Assembly: GCA_030247855.1 (NCBI GenBank) | Contig: JAPDRN010000012.1 | Coordinates: 372,001 to 436,000, forward strand | Direction of reading: 5' to 3' | Origin: Knufia peltigerae | Taxonomy: Eukaryota > Ascomycota > Eurotiomycetes > Chaetothyriales > Trichomeriaceae | DNA length: 64,000 bases | Part shown: positions 10,690 through 21,172 of the stretch, piece after piece | Layout: each line of letters starts with the position of its first letter | How positions within the stretch are numbered: the stretch's first letter is position 1 | Program-made: the position numbers and the translations under genes | The notes under the pieces: generated by a model | What the model saw: the letters and a program-made list of their open reading frames with translations, nothing else | Database searches by the model: none | Told to the model about the DNA's origin: nothing

Positions 10690-12519
10690 TCAGGCCATCA
10701 AGCCAACCCCGAGACCGCCGTTGGTGCTGTGGACATTAGTCTGAGCTGCTGATGGCTTTAAAAGGCTTGTCAGAGCGCGTTCGAGCGTCTCATATGGATC
10801 AGACGTGGCCGTTGGAAAGCGACAAGCAATGTAGCGATCAGGCCGTACAAGAAGTGCACCGTCGGCACTGATCTCGCTCAACTTGGCCCAAGACCTTGTC
10901 GGATCACCAACGTCGCCACCAGCTGTGATGCGATAGCTCTCGATGGGAATGCCCGACTGACCAGACAATCGTGTGGCGGCTTCACACCAATTTTTCCCCC
11001 TGGAGCCGGTGAGTATGATGAAGTTCCCGATGCCTCCGAGGTCATGAGTCGACAAGCGGTTACCACGTTTGTTCAGCCAAACGTGCGGCAGTCGGTGACC
11101 TGGTCGAGTCGTCGGGGTGTAGGCAATGCCCATCGGATCTCGGAGCGGGGCTGGTGATCCGTCAGGAATCGTTAAGCCTTCCTCGTAATGGAAGCCTATC
11201 TCTCGGTCATGAGGGTCAAGCTCCATGCGGCCGGTACCAAACACTTCAGCTCCAACTGCGCGACGTGTCCTCCCCATAGGACTGTCTTCCAGGTACTTTA
11301 GGAATACTGCTTTCCTCTGCTCTGGTGTCTTGGCGTGGATCAGTCCAATTCCGGCTTCAAATGCGAACTGGTTTTGAAAAGCGAACAGCGCATACTCGAT
11401 GTTGTCTTGGATCACTGGCCTTCGTTCGGTCTCATAAGTATGCAGGATTGATTCATTGGCCCAACCCTTTATCACTGCCGCGAGCTTCCAGGCCAAGTTG
11501 TCCGCATCCTGGATCGCCGACTGCAAGCCGAGCCCGGACGTCGGAGGTTGGCGATGAGCTGCGTCGCCGATGAAGAAGACATTGCCGACGTGGCTTTTTT
11601 CAATATGCACTGATTCAATATGCCACGGGCTGACACCCAGAATCTCAGCGTCTAGCTCTGGGAGGTTCAAGAGTGCCCTGAGACGGGTGAGCGCACGCTC
11701 TTTCGTGAGATTTTGGGCGTCCGGCTCATCAGGTGGGATCATGAGGTGAATCGTCCATGTCTCGGAATGGCGATCCCAGTTCTTTGGACCAGCCTTGACC
11801 AAAGCGCCACCGGTCCACGAGCCAAATCGAGGGCCAACGAACCAATGGACAACCACATCGTCGGTCACGTATTCGGAAAGGTCCGCTCCGAAATAAAGGC
11901 TCGTCATGGTTGCGAGACCAGTCTGTCCAACCATCGAAACACCAAGCATTGGTCCGACCGTTCGGCCACCGTCCGCCGCAATAACATATCGTGCGCGAAT
12001 CTTGTGCACATGGCCATTCGCAACCTCGCGAACTTCCGCCACGACTCCGCCATCATTTTGGAAAAGGCGGGTTAATTCGAACCCGAAACATACCTTCCCT
12101 GGGTTTCTGTCTTCTGCATTGCTACGGAGCAGAGGCTCGAGAAGATACTGACCCAGACCGGCGGAGAGTTCGGGACTATCTTTCTCGAATATTTCCCGAA
12201 AGACACCTTCTCCATTCACGTCGAGGCTGAATAGTTCTCGCCGGTCCAACTCGTCACTTCCCCCAAGAGAGGTTACCCAGGTGGATCGAATTCGGGTTTC
12301 GGCGGGCATACCAATCGCCTGGATTTGATCGGCTATACCATGGCGACGAAAAATCTCCATGGTGCGTTGGTTGTGAGCGCCAGCCTTGGGCATGTGCGAC
12401 GTCCCGGGACGTCGCTCGATCAACAGAGAGTCTACGCCCAGATCAGACAGTAGGATGGAGGATGAAAGCCCACTGCCGCCTCCTCCAACTATGAGGACGG
12501 ATACTTCGTCCGGTAACAT
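10690..12519 (-). CDS. FAD-dependent aromatic monooxygenase, phenol hydroxylase / 2,4-dichlorophenol 6-monooxygenase type
   Basis: Single exon, 609 aa. It belongs to class A flavoprotein hydroxylases, which use NAD(P)H and O2 to hydroxylate phenolic rings. The FAD Rossmann motif is VLIVGGGGSGLSSSILLSDL near residues 8-27, followed by an acidic/arginine pair (IERRPG). The DG motif is VIAADGGRTVG near 180. The GD motif is FFIGDAAHRQPP near 315-326 and is followed by GLGLQSAIQDADNLAWKL. The last 150 residues form the thioredoxin-like C-terminal domain typical of phenol hydroxylases, ending with GALLVRPDRYIACR and a short tail. No signal or membrane segment is present, so it is cytosolic. It is the leftmost enzyme of a catabolic island and is on the same strand as the MFS pump next to it. 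Substrate identity is open. Confidence 0.88.
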   Translation of the reverse strand: MLPDEVSVLIVGGGGSGLSSSILLSDLGVDSLLIERRPGTSHMPKAGAHNQRTMEIFRRHGIADQIQAIGMPAETRIRSTWVTSLGGSDELDRRELFSLDVNGEGVFREIFEKDSPELSAGLGQYLLEPLLRSNAEDRNPGKVCFGFELTRLFQNDGGVVAEVREVANGHVHKIRARYVIAADGGRTVGPMLGVSMVGQTGLATMTSLYFGADLSEYVTDDVVVHWFVGPRFGSWTGGALVKAGPKNWDRHSETWTIHLMIPPDEPDAQNLTKERALTRLRALLNLPELDAEILGVSPWHIESVHIEKSHVGNVFFIGDAAHRQPPTSGLGLQSAIQDADNLAWKLAAVIKGWANESILHTYETERRPVIQDNIEYALFAFQNQFAFEAGIGLIHAKTPEQRKAVFLKYLEDSPMGRTRRAVGAEVFGTGRMELDPHDREIGFHYEEGLTIPDGSPAPLRDPMGIAYTPTTRPGHRLPHVWLNKRGNRLSTHDLGGIGNFIILTGSRGKNWCEAATRLSGQSGIPIESYRITAGGDVGDPTRSWAKLSEISADGALLVRPDRYIACRFPTATSDPYETLERALTSLLKPSAAQTNVHSTNGGLGVGLMA

Positions 12520-13427
12520 CGCGCCTCAAGTTGCGATTCAAGTTGAAAAAGTATAGGATTGTAGATCGAGCGTTGGTTCAGAGAATAACGGCCCGGGGGG
12601 CAGACTGAATATCGCTACGATATAGATTCTTGTTATGATTTGGAAAGTTTAAACTTACAGCGACATAGGAATAAAAAGTGATGAGTTGTTTTGCCAATTG
12701 GAACGGTACCGTAAGCATAGTTCCAACGGAAGCGTGTCGGCAGGGGAGTCTATCTCGGAAATGCACCAGTATCGAGCTCGTCCCGGGGATGTAGTCCTTG
12801 TCCTAGGCGGGATGGTAGAGGGGGTGGGGCCATCATGAGTTCTATCAAGTATTCCGATCCCCATCGGAACGGGATGCTCACTCGTACGTTCTGTAGACAC
12901 AACATTGGCCAGTTGTGCAACCGTTCCGCATGGTAGTGCCTGGTAAGAAGTGATTAATGAGCCTCCGGCTATAGCTTCGCCGCGAACTTAGGAAGTAAAG
13001 TTGAGCGCTTCAGCGTGCGAGTACACGACCGCAAGACTGCAGCTGCAGGGGACGATGTATGAGACCAGTTGAACCCTGATCCACAATGTGAACATGAGCT
13101 AAAGACCACAAGTTTCCGGAGCACAAGCTCTAACCTTGATGTATGCCTGATTTTCAGCATAGAACTGAGCCTGAGGATGGACTGTAAGTACGAGTCGTTG
13201 AATTGACTTCATATTTGTGCTGACGCCATGCAAAGACGACATTGGGGCTGATGGTGACGTAATTAGTGGCCTCGAGTACATATCCATATGAGATTTTCAA
13301 GGCACGTAGAGTAATGTACTACTTGCAATCTCAGCTATCTCATCCACAGATGGCAAGACAATCAAGCCCCAATGTCCAAACACGTACAGATCCAAAGGAA
13401 ACCCTTGACCAAGTAAGACAACCTATG
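12520..13427. promoter_or_regulatory. Promoter region of the flavoprotein monooxygenase and 3' flank of the MFS gene
   Basis: About 0.9 kb without a supported gene. It contains a 7-bp inverted repeat with CCG/CGG half-sites at 12852-12869, and a TGGGGCC near 12815-12821 resembling the motif found in neighbouring promoters. Confidence 0.5.
12852..12869. repeat. Inverted repeat TTCCGAT-CCCC-ATCGGAA
   Basis: Perfect 7-bp arms with a 4-bp spacer form an everted CCG-N8-CGG pair. Zn2Cys6 proteins bind CGG half-sites in this kind of layout. It lies about 335 bp upstream of the flavoprotein monooxygenase start. Confidence 0.5.
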
Positions 13428-15309
13428 TTACACCTCGACCTTCTTAGCTTTTCCCGTGCCAGGCTTATGGAGAGTCTTGTTAACATAATTGGTGAGATAG
13501 TCGTTGACATCTTTGACGAAGAAGGCCGCAATGAGTCCGATACCCGTAAAACCCAAGGACGATAGATATACGATTTTAAATGCATGGGTATATGCGTGCT
13601 TGGTGGCCAAGGTAAGGGCGTCTAACACTCCGATGTCTATGCCAGGCACTGCTTCGAGTGCTGCTTGAGTTCCGTTAGCGACAGCTGCGAAAAGGTCTGG
13701 AATACTGCTGGCTGGTAGTCCAGCCGCCTCGACAGCTGTAGTGATCTCCTGAGGCAGAAAGGCACCTAGTCGGTCACTATAAATTGCTAGGAAGACGCTG
13801 ACTATAGATTAACCGTTAATTCACCATAGTGATGCTCCTAAGGGGGGTATATGTTGACTTACCAGCAACGGTGCCGAAGGTTAGCCTGGTTGACCCAAAG
13901 AAGCCTTGAGCAACACCGATATCGTTGGGTGGAGCCACAAGTCCAACAATAACGATCGTCACCAGATTGATCCATCCGTTTGCAAGGCCAGCAAGGGCGG
14001 TAAAAGCTACAGCCATGCCCTTTGTCCCGTAGGTCACGCCCGCCATACCGGTACAGAATGCAGCAGTCATTGAACATGCAACCAGCATCTGCCATTTGAG
14101 ATAGCCTATATTCCTGAAGAGTGGTGCAAAGAAAAGCTCTCCGAAAACCAAGCCTATCCCTGTCGTAGAGGAAAGGAAGCCGATGGTAACTTCGTTCGTG
14201 GTGAAAAGCATACTGATCTGAATTGGCCAGAAAACGTTCAAAACAAGCCAGACCATTTGCATCGTCGAGCCAATGAAGATACAGGCTACGATATTCGGAA
14301 TCTTTAAAAGCCGGACAGGAAGTAGTGGCTGTTTGAGTGGCATAAATGTTTCGTACACACCAAATGAGGCAAGTAGAAGGCAGCCCACCACCAAGGACGC
14401 AATGACATGTGCACTTTGCCAGGAATACGTACCTTGCGCCCAGGTGAATCCGAGGAGGACTAGGATGAGGCCAGCGAAGTACAGCAAAACACCCTGAGAT
14501 CAACATTAGTAGGTGGTAGCGACAATGATGTGTTCTGGTTGTATACTAACTCCATAGTCCAAGGATTTCACTTCCTTCCACTTGGTCATCTCGCTATTGA
14601 TCATATGGAAGTTGGGTGGGAAGTAGCAGGTGGCGAAGAGAACCACTGATGCTCCGGCCACGGCGACATTCAACCAGTAAACTCCTCTCCATCCCACGGC
14701 TGTATGGGCAAACATTGTTCTCGCAATAGCAGGGCCAAATCCCAAGGTTGGCAGGACTGTCACTGTTATCGCAGCCTGTCCCCAATGGCGGTATTTGTTG
14801 GGAAGTAACTCGTGGATGATCACAGGGTACAATAAACCTGCCGCACCGCCAATCCCAGTCAGGACACTTCCGCCGATAAGAACATCGACGCTGTTCCCAG
14901 TAGCACAGATTATGGAGCCAATGACACCCAGAGTTTGTCCACCAACAAGGAAATAACGTCGGCCTAGGATGTCGGAAAGCCGAGCGAAGAATAGGTGCAA
15001 CACTCCAGTGAAGAGAGTGTTGACCAAAGAGATAAGGTAGATGTTTGGCGAAGGTCCAATATCAACGTTGATGACGGAGAGGACATTGACTGGCATTGAA
15101 TAGCCAATAAAGATGCTGTTGGCCAGAAGAAAAGCAGCAAAGATAGACCCGATCAGTCGTGGCGATGCCCAATAGTTTCTGAGGTCAGTGGCATCGTGAC
15201 CCAGCTCGTTACGGTGAAGAGAGTCTTTCGAGTTGACTTTCGTCAGTTGTTCCATTTCATGATGTTCAGCTTCTTGTTTATTGACTGTGTCTGCTACCGT
15301 TGTCGACAT
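13428..15309 (-). CDS. MFS efflux pump, TRI12-like (14-helix drug/metabolite exporter family)
   Basis: Three exons on the minus strand (15309-14551, 14493-13863, 13801-13428; introns 57 and 61 bp) give 587 aa. About 40 polar N-terminal residues precede a long series of hydrophobic helices. The conserved ARLSDILGRRYF loop follows helix 2-3, and a soluble loop splits the halves. The C-terminal part has an extracellular loop (FLPQEITTAVEAAGLP) and a final helix before a basic tail, as in TRI12-like and siderophore-type fungal transporters. It probably moves an organic metabolite across the plasma membrane. ATG at 15309 is chosen; an in-frame ATG at 15390 would add 27 residues. It is divergent from a P450 gene across a GC-rich promoter with CGG-N5-CCG palindromes. 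Confidence 0.87.
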
Positions 15310-15580
15310 TTTGTGTCTGCCTCTTGACGTCGTGTATGGGAAGTACTTGGATTGACGTTGCAAAAAGATGATCTTGATTTTTGAGACCATTCTGAGCCAG
15401 GGGAGGTAGGAACAGTGTTCACCTGCTTAATATCTTTCGAAAAAAGCGTTCAAACTCCTACGGTGATAAGGCTGCCGGAGATCGGGGCCCCGGACGGGGT
15501 GTCGAACCGGGGTACTGAGCGGCGGGCTAGGCATACCTTCTTCGAAAGAGTCGATCCCTACCCAGGGCTCCGAGTTCCAC

Positions 15581-15591
15581 CGGCCCCTCCG
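15581..15591. promoter_or_regulatory. CGG-N5-CCG site containing CGGCCCCT
   Basis: CGGCCCCTCCG is both a CGG-N5-CCG palindrome and one copy of the CGGCCCC(T/A) motif also present at 19323, 21591 and 23852. It lies 272 bp from the MFS start and 341 bp from the P450 start. Confidence 0.5.
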
Positions 15592-15652
15592 GCAACTTCA
15601 TTTCTCTACAATATTTTAAGAACATCTTGTGTAATATACCCCGACCTTCGCT

Positions 15653-15663
15653 CGGACTAACCG
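15653..15663. promoter_or_regulatory. CGG-N5-CCG palindrome (CGGACTAACCG)
   Basis: Second CGG-N5-CCG element in the same divergent promoter, 62 bp (about six helical turns) from the first. A Zn2Cys6 dimer site is the natural reading; which regulator uses it is unknown. Confidence 0.45.
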
Positions 15664-15931
15664 CGTCAATGACTTTCCTGGGGTTCATAGTCGAAGGGTT
15701 AGCAAGCAATTTTTCTCCGTACCCCCTGTGCCCCACATAATTGCCCCGTGGAAGAGTTCCTCCGAAGGCTCGGTGGAATAAGGCTTTGGGGAACTCGGTC
15801 ACAACTAAAGAGTACTCGGTAGCTCATTAAGCGACTACTAATCCTACTCTTGAGTTTATTTGCCTGCAAAACGAACGCTTCCTTCGACGTAAAGAACAGA
15901 TACCATTACCACCGTCAGGAAGAGCTATATC

Positions 15932-17837
15932 ATGTTCTTTGGCCTCTTTTCGAAGGACTCAGGCATCGTAGGAGACAGATCCAATCCCATGGATCTTCTT
16001 TCTTCGACATCTCTTCGGTACTTGATAGTCCTTTTTGTCGGCAGCCTGATTGTCCGTTCAATCAAAAGACGCTATCTTACAGCTTTACGTACTGTCCCTG
16101 GCCCTTTCGCCGCGTCAGTCACGAGGGCATGGCGCATCAAAGAGGTCTACTATGGTCATATTGAACAGACAGAATTGAAATTGCATGAGCTGCACGGTAT
16201 GATCCTTGGTTTAACCAGTGGCATAGGCCCAAGTACGGGACGCTAAGGCCTCAACAGGCCCTCTCGTGCGAACAGGCCCCAATGAAGTGATCACAAATGA
16301 CCTCAACGCGGTTGATCTCCTCTACAGCATCGGAAGCAAGTTCCCAAAAGTGAGTTTCATATTAGATCAGAACGACCATAGATGACTGAAACTTCGACCA
16401 CAGACAGACTTCTACAGACTCTTCGGATTTCCCGACGTCTACGGTGTCCACCAGTTCTCAGCACTTCCCAACATGCTGCATAAGAAGCTAGTGCGGTACA
16501 CTGCTGGGGCATTCTCCATGACCTCGATCGTAGAACTGGAGCCGTTTGTTGATAGTTCGGTGGAATTCTTCATTCACAGAATCAAGGACATCGGTTCCAA
16601 CAGCACTCCTATGAACATGGCCGAATGGTTCCAGTGGTATGCATTTGACGTGATCGGGGAACTTACATTTTCTTCGCGCTATGGCTTCATGGAACAAGCC
16701 AGGGATGTGGCCGACTCGACCAAGATCATTGATAAGTTCCAGGCGTATGTTTCCTTCGTTGGCCAGGCATTTTCATATCATTGGATGCTTCTTGGGAACC
16801 CTATATTGTCCTTGTTCATGAAACCACCTTCAGGAATAATTGGCGACGTAGGTCTTTTCAACCTTACGTTATAGGACATATGTACTGACTGGGCTGATAG
16901 ATGGCTATTCGGGAGATTCAAGCTCGACAAGGCAGGTCTACTGACAGACGAGATATGCTGTCCCGCTTCCTCAAGGAACATGAAAAGCATCCAAATGACT
17001 TTACAATGTCTGACGTCTACAGAGCTGGAGCCATGACCATGTAAGTTTGGATGTCTGTAATCGACCCTTTTCCGGTGCATCGCTGACATTAATATAGCGG
17101 TGGAGGCTCTGACACAACCGGGATTGCGCTAACCGCTACCTTTTATCATTTGCTGAGATATCCTGAAGCCTATAAACGACTTCGCGCAGAGATCGATCAA
17201 GCCATACTTGACAATAAGCTGTCGAAGCCCGCTAAACTCCGTGAAACTCAATCACTGACATACTTGCAAGCGGTAATCAAAGAAGGTATGAGGATTCATC
17301 CATCGGTGGCATTCATCCTTCCTCGACATGTCCCGGAGGGAGGGTGCACTATCGCTGGGAAATACCTACCAGCAGGCGTAAGCTAACCACCCACGTCTTC
17401 AGCTTTTTCTCTATTGCAATGCTGATATAAATATTAACAGACGCGCGTTGGAATGAACCCATATGTCGTGCACAGAAATAAAGAGATCTTCGGCGAGGAT
17501 GCCGACATCTTCCGGCCCGAAAGATGGTTTGAACGCGAGGAGAAGACTATGAATCGCTACATGCTACAGGTGGGTCAAACAGCAGACCACTATTTATGGT
17601 GGGATGGATGAATCAGAACTTTGACTGACGAGTTGCACATCATAGTTCGGCCAAGGGTCGAGAATTTGTGCTGGCAGGCATATAAGCATAATGGAAATGA
17701 ACAAAGCCTTGGTGGAGCTTATTCGGAACTTCGACATCGAGCTTGCAGATCCGAATTTCGAGCTCAATACCATGACTCGATGGTTTTTGAAGCCTGATGC
17801 ATTGCCTTGCATTTTCAAGCCACGCTCACTTCTTTGA
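15932..17837 (+). CDS. Cytochrome P450 monooxygenase (first of two)
   Basis: Seven exons (15932-16196, 16258-16349, 16404-16847, 16901-17040, 17098-17377, 17441-17569, 17646-17837) give 513 aa. An N-terminal membrane helix lies at about 27-45 and a proline-rich turn TVPGPF follows. The I-helix motif is GGGSDTT, the K-helix ExxR is KEGMR, the PERF-type motif is FRPERW, and the heme loop is FGQGSRICAGRH with the Cys ligand. The pattern resembles microsomal fungal P450s of the pisatin-demethylase/benzoate-hydroxylase kind. It should insert oxygen into a hydrophobic or aromatic substrate at the ER. The first acceptor (16257) is the least certain splice site, since a KYG codon run exists in another frame. 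It is divergent from the MFS pump. Confidence 0.9.
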
Positions 17838-18164
17838 TGAGACCGACCACATGGACCAACCACTATGAATGTGAATGTTCAAGTTAAATTGAGGGAATCT
17901 CTAATATATCAACTTGATCGTGAAAACGGACCAGCGTAGAATAACTAAGCTATGACACGAGGTCTCTTTGTGCCTAAAAGATGAAATGCTATGTGCGTGT
18001 GCAAAGGGATTTTCAATGAAGACAATGCAATTCAAACAAGAGATGTGCAAGTGTACATGAGCACCATTTTCTATGGCAAACTATAAGATGATCGAAGCTT
18101 TGTCTATCCGGCGATTTTCACACTCTGGCCAGTGGTCGACTCCCTCGACCCGGATTTGTCTGTA
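17838..18164. other. Convergent intergenic region
   Basis: AT-rich 3' flank shared by the P450 and the amidohydrolase on the other strand. Nothing else recognised. Confidence 0.5.
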
Positions 18165-19127
18165 TTATTTAATGTTCAACCCTAGTAGCTTCTGTGCATT
18201 TTTGTAGAGTACCATTTCAATCTCCTCCTCGGTTAATAACTCACTCTCTCGAAGCTGCTTGATAAATTGCAGCCCATCATCCATGGAAACCAAAGGATAG
18301 TCAACGCTGTACATGATACGACCGATAGATGTAGATCGAATCAGGCATGCCATGGCCGTCACATCAAACATACTTGTGGTGAACCACAGGTTCTCAGTCC
18401 ATACCTGGTCCCATGTCCGTTGAAGATGGAGCCAGCTGTGACCTGCGGCATACTGCATCCGGCCTTTCATAAAAGGCAGCATCTCACCCATATGTCCAAG
18501 CACAATTTTTAGTCTGGGGAACTTGTTAAAAAGACCACAAAAGAACAGGCGCAGAACGTGACTGCCCACATCTGCGTGCCAGCCCCATAGGTGCATTCCC
18601 AACATCAGACCGAGATCCTTGGGGTAATTCCCAAGATAGAAGTGGGCGTGTGTAGGATCTGGTGGTGTCGGGTGGATGTAAACCAGTGTCTCAAGTTCTT
18701 CGGCCCTCTTCCAAAATGGGAGGTATTTCTCTGCGTCATAAAAGATACCATTTGCATGATTTGGAATCAAAGCTCCCAGAAAGTTCAATTCTTTGACACA
18801 GTACTCAAGTTCGGCGCATGCTGCTTCCGGATAAGTCATGGGAAGGCACGCAAAGCCACGGAATCGAGTTGGGAAGTCCTTCACAGACTGCGCGATTTGC
18901 AGATTGGTTCGTCGACAAACCTCAGGCGTTTCGAGACACGGCACCGATGAGATGACCTGTAGAGAAATACCTCCATGGTCAAGATCCCGGATCCTGCCGT
19001 CTCTGATATCCCGGAGCTGGGTCACAACCTGAGGTGGGAAGGTGTGTAGGCCGAGTTTGGACACCGAGGGTGAACCATATAGGGCGTCAGATATAAAATG
19101 ATCTTCTAGGCTGATGGCTGGTATCAT
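18165..19127 (-). CDS. Amidohydrolase-family decarboxylase (gamma-resorcylate / ACMS decarboxylase type)
   Basis: Single exon, 320 aa, the usual length for this family. Amidohydrolase-2 decarboxylases remove CO2 from hydroxylated aromatic acids without O2. The metal-ligand set is visible at family positions: E8 and H10 in SLEDHF, H152 in VYIHP, H212 in LGHMGE and D276 in YSVDYP. No signal or membrane segment is present. Within this island it fits removal of a carboxyl group from an aromatic or dienoic acid made by the P450 or flavoprotein steps. Hydrolase rather than decarboxylase chemistry cannot be excluded from sequence. A CGGCCCCA site sits 196 bp upstream. Confidence 0.88.
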   Translation of the reverse strand: MIPAISLEDHFISDALYGSPSVSKLGLHTFPPQVVTQLRDIRDGRIRDLDHGGISLQVISSVPCLETPEVCRRTNLQIAQSVKDFPTRFRGFACLPMTYPEAACAELEYCVKELNFLGALIPNHANGIFYDAEKYLPFWKRAEELETLVYIHPTPPDPTHAHFYLGNYPKDLGLMLGMHLWGWHADVGSHVLRLFFCGLFNKFPRLKIVLGHMGEMLPFMKGRMQYAAGHSWLHLQRTWDQVWTENLWFTTSMFDVTAMACLIRSTSIGRIMYSVDYPLVSMDDGLQFIKQLRESELLTEEEIEMVLYKNAQKLLGLNIK

Positions 19128-19467
19128 AACTCCTGGCGAAAGCCCGTAGAAGACTCAAGGATTCTTAGAGGCTGTGAGAGTTACCAAGGATGAAGTGTAA
19201 GGCTGGTGCAACGGATGTCTTCCATCAGTGGAGAAGTTCCATATGGTGCAGGAGTACGAGAAGATATAAATTGTTACTCAGTATCGTCACTCTCTACGGC
19301 ATATTGCCCCGGCCGCGAATATCGGCCCCACCAAAAAGGAGCTTCGTTCTCGTTGAGGGACAATGTCATTCCCTGCCCACAAGATCGGCATTCCACAGAC
19401 CAACCCCGGACTAACAAACCTTTCCTTCCCCATGAGCAAGTGCTTCTTCCGCGTCGAAACAAAGCTA
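19128..19467. promoter_or_regulatory. Promoter region of the decarboxylase, 3' flank of second P450
   Basis: About 340 bp between two minus-strand genes. It contains TCGGCCCCA at 19322-19330. No gene recognised. Confidence 0.5.
19323..19330. promoter_or_regulatory. CGGCCCCA motif copy
   Basis: Variant of the CGGCCCCT element found in the neighbouring promoters, in the context ATCGGCCCCACC, 196 bp upstream of the decarboxylase start. Confidence 0.4.
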
Positions 19468-21172
19468 CTACAGTTCGGAAACGTCAAGTAACAGTTTCAT
19501 CCCTTTGGGCGATACAGCAAAGCGATCCTCCATGTCCATATCACTCTCCGTCATAGCCTCGTTGAGGCGTAAATCTAGTTGCCGAAAAACCAGGCTAGCT
19601 GCCAGTAGCAGTTCTGCCCTCGCCAGGTTCTGGCCGATGCAATTTCTGGATCCTAAACTGAACGGCGTGAATGCCTTTTCCAGATCACTTGATGGAGGCT
19701 GGCCTATCCAGCGCTCGGGAAGGAATGTATTTGGTTCTGCGTATACCGATGAACTCCGGTGGTGGACGTAATTCTGCATACCGACAATCGTACCAGCTGG
19801 AACCACGATCTTGTCCGACTCCAGCGGGACATCAAGGACGCGTGGAAGAGTTGAGATGATCGTCGGATAGAGACGCATTGTTTCCTTGATCACTGCATTC
19901 AAGTAGGGAAGGTCCTTCACTTCTGCTAGTTTGCAACCTGCACCTTGAAGCTCTTCCCGTAATTTCAGTTGCATATATCGATTCTCCGGTTTCGAGAGAA
20001 TGTAGAAGAGGTAGACAAGTGTAGAAGATGTCGTGCCGCTGCCTGCAAACGCCAGCCCCATTGCCTCTTCGATAGCCTCGTCCTCACTAAGTCGTCTTCC
20101 CAGGTATGCGTCCTCACTTTGTAGGAGTGGTGTACACATGAAACGCTCTGTGCTGTCCAGCTTTGATTCATGTCGAAAGTCGCGAAAAAGCGATCTCATG
20201 AACTGCTCGTAGAGCTTACTCTGTCTGAACGCGTGACCGACCAAGCCAGGAATATACTCACCAAGTCTTTTCCATCGCCTGAGGAACGGAAAAATTGATG
20301 ACATGATGAGGACTCTCGGAGTATCCTCCATCGCCTGCAAGAATGTCACCGCATTTTCAATTGACTGCGCAGAGATGTCCTTGTTGAAAGCTGCTTTACA
20401 GATGACTTCCAGGCTGAATAGTTTGCACAGTGGCATGATGTCGGCAGTCCTTGTCGGAGAGGCCGCAGATCTTGTTACAATCCGCTCGACAAGTCTCTCA
20501 CTCATTTCCGCAATCAGCGCCTCGTTTTCATTGATTGCCAGTTGAGAGAATGGCTGACTCATCATCTTGCGCCGGGCTGAATGCATCGCCTTGTTTCTAA
20601 AAGACACGGTCTAGAGTCAGAGCTGTGTATGGAAACTATCGCTACATGCTTTCTTACCGGAATCTAGCAAGATTCTCGTGGCCTAGAAGTGTGGTAGCCT
20701 TGTAGAACGAGTCCTCCTTTGTGGTAGTATTCTGGCTGTAGATCTTCCGATAGAGCTGGTAATCTCCAATTGAAACTTCCCCAGGGCCAATACGAATTAT
20801 CGGGCCATATTCATCATGCAATTTCAACAAACTCTGTTGAGCATCGTCAGCGACTTTTATGGACATCAATCCGGTCTTATTGTCATATCTTGATCCTACC
20901 TGTGCACGATGTCCTCCAACCATCGCGGGTGCCATGTACTGTGGGAAGATCTTCGCCAGGAATGGGCCGGGTACTGCCCGTAATGGATGGAAAAGGACAT
21001 TATAACAGGTCTTTGTGCGCCAGTCAGCGAGAACAAGCTTGGAGCAGGAGATTGATGTGAAGATCTGCATTATCATACATACTGTTAGGAGCAATTTAAG
21101 TACCCATATGCAGCAAATGGCTATACCAAGTGCAAAGATGCTGGAGTGCGTGGAAGATAACATTGGTATCAT
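19468..21172 (-). CDS. Cytochrome P450 monooxygenase (second)
   Basis: Two exons (21172-20658, 20596-19468; 61-bp intron) give 547 aa. The N terminus has hydrophobic helices (about 11-40) for ER anchoring, then HPLRAVPGPF. The I-helix motif is FAGSGTTSS, the ExxR is KETMR, the PERF region is FLPERW and the heme loop is FSLGSRNCIGQN. The splice joins LARFR to NKAMHSARRK, giving the usual fungal P450 C-helix motif. It belongs to a different subgroup from the P450 3 kb to its left. It shares a 0.77-kb divergent promoter with the ketosteroid-dehydrogenase-like gene, suggesting a joint pathway role. The substrate is unknown. Confidence 0.9.

Larger units (their letters stand above)
15310..15931. 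promoter_or_regulatory. Divergent promoter, MFS pump / cytochrome P450
   Basis: This GC-rich 0.6-kb region contains CGGGGCCCCG at 15483-15492, CGGCCCCTCCG at 15581-15591 and CGGACTAACCG at 15653-15663. The last two are CGG-N5-CCG palindromes of the kind bound by Zn2Cys6 dimers. Open frames of up to about 90 codons here have no recognisable product. Confidence 0.6.

Noticed and set aside
15527..15802. 91-codon open frame on the minus strand in the MFS/P450 promoter
   Set aside because: No recognisable domain, lies in GC-rich regulatory DNA, and no splice partner is evident.
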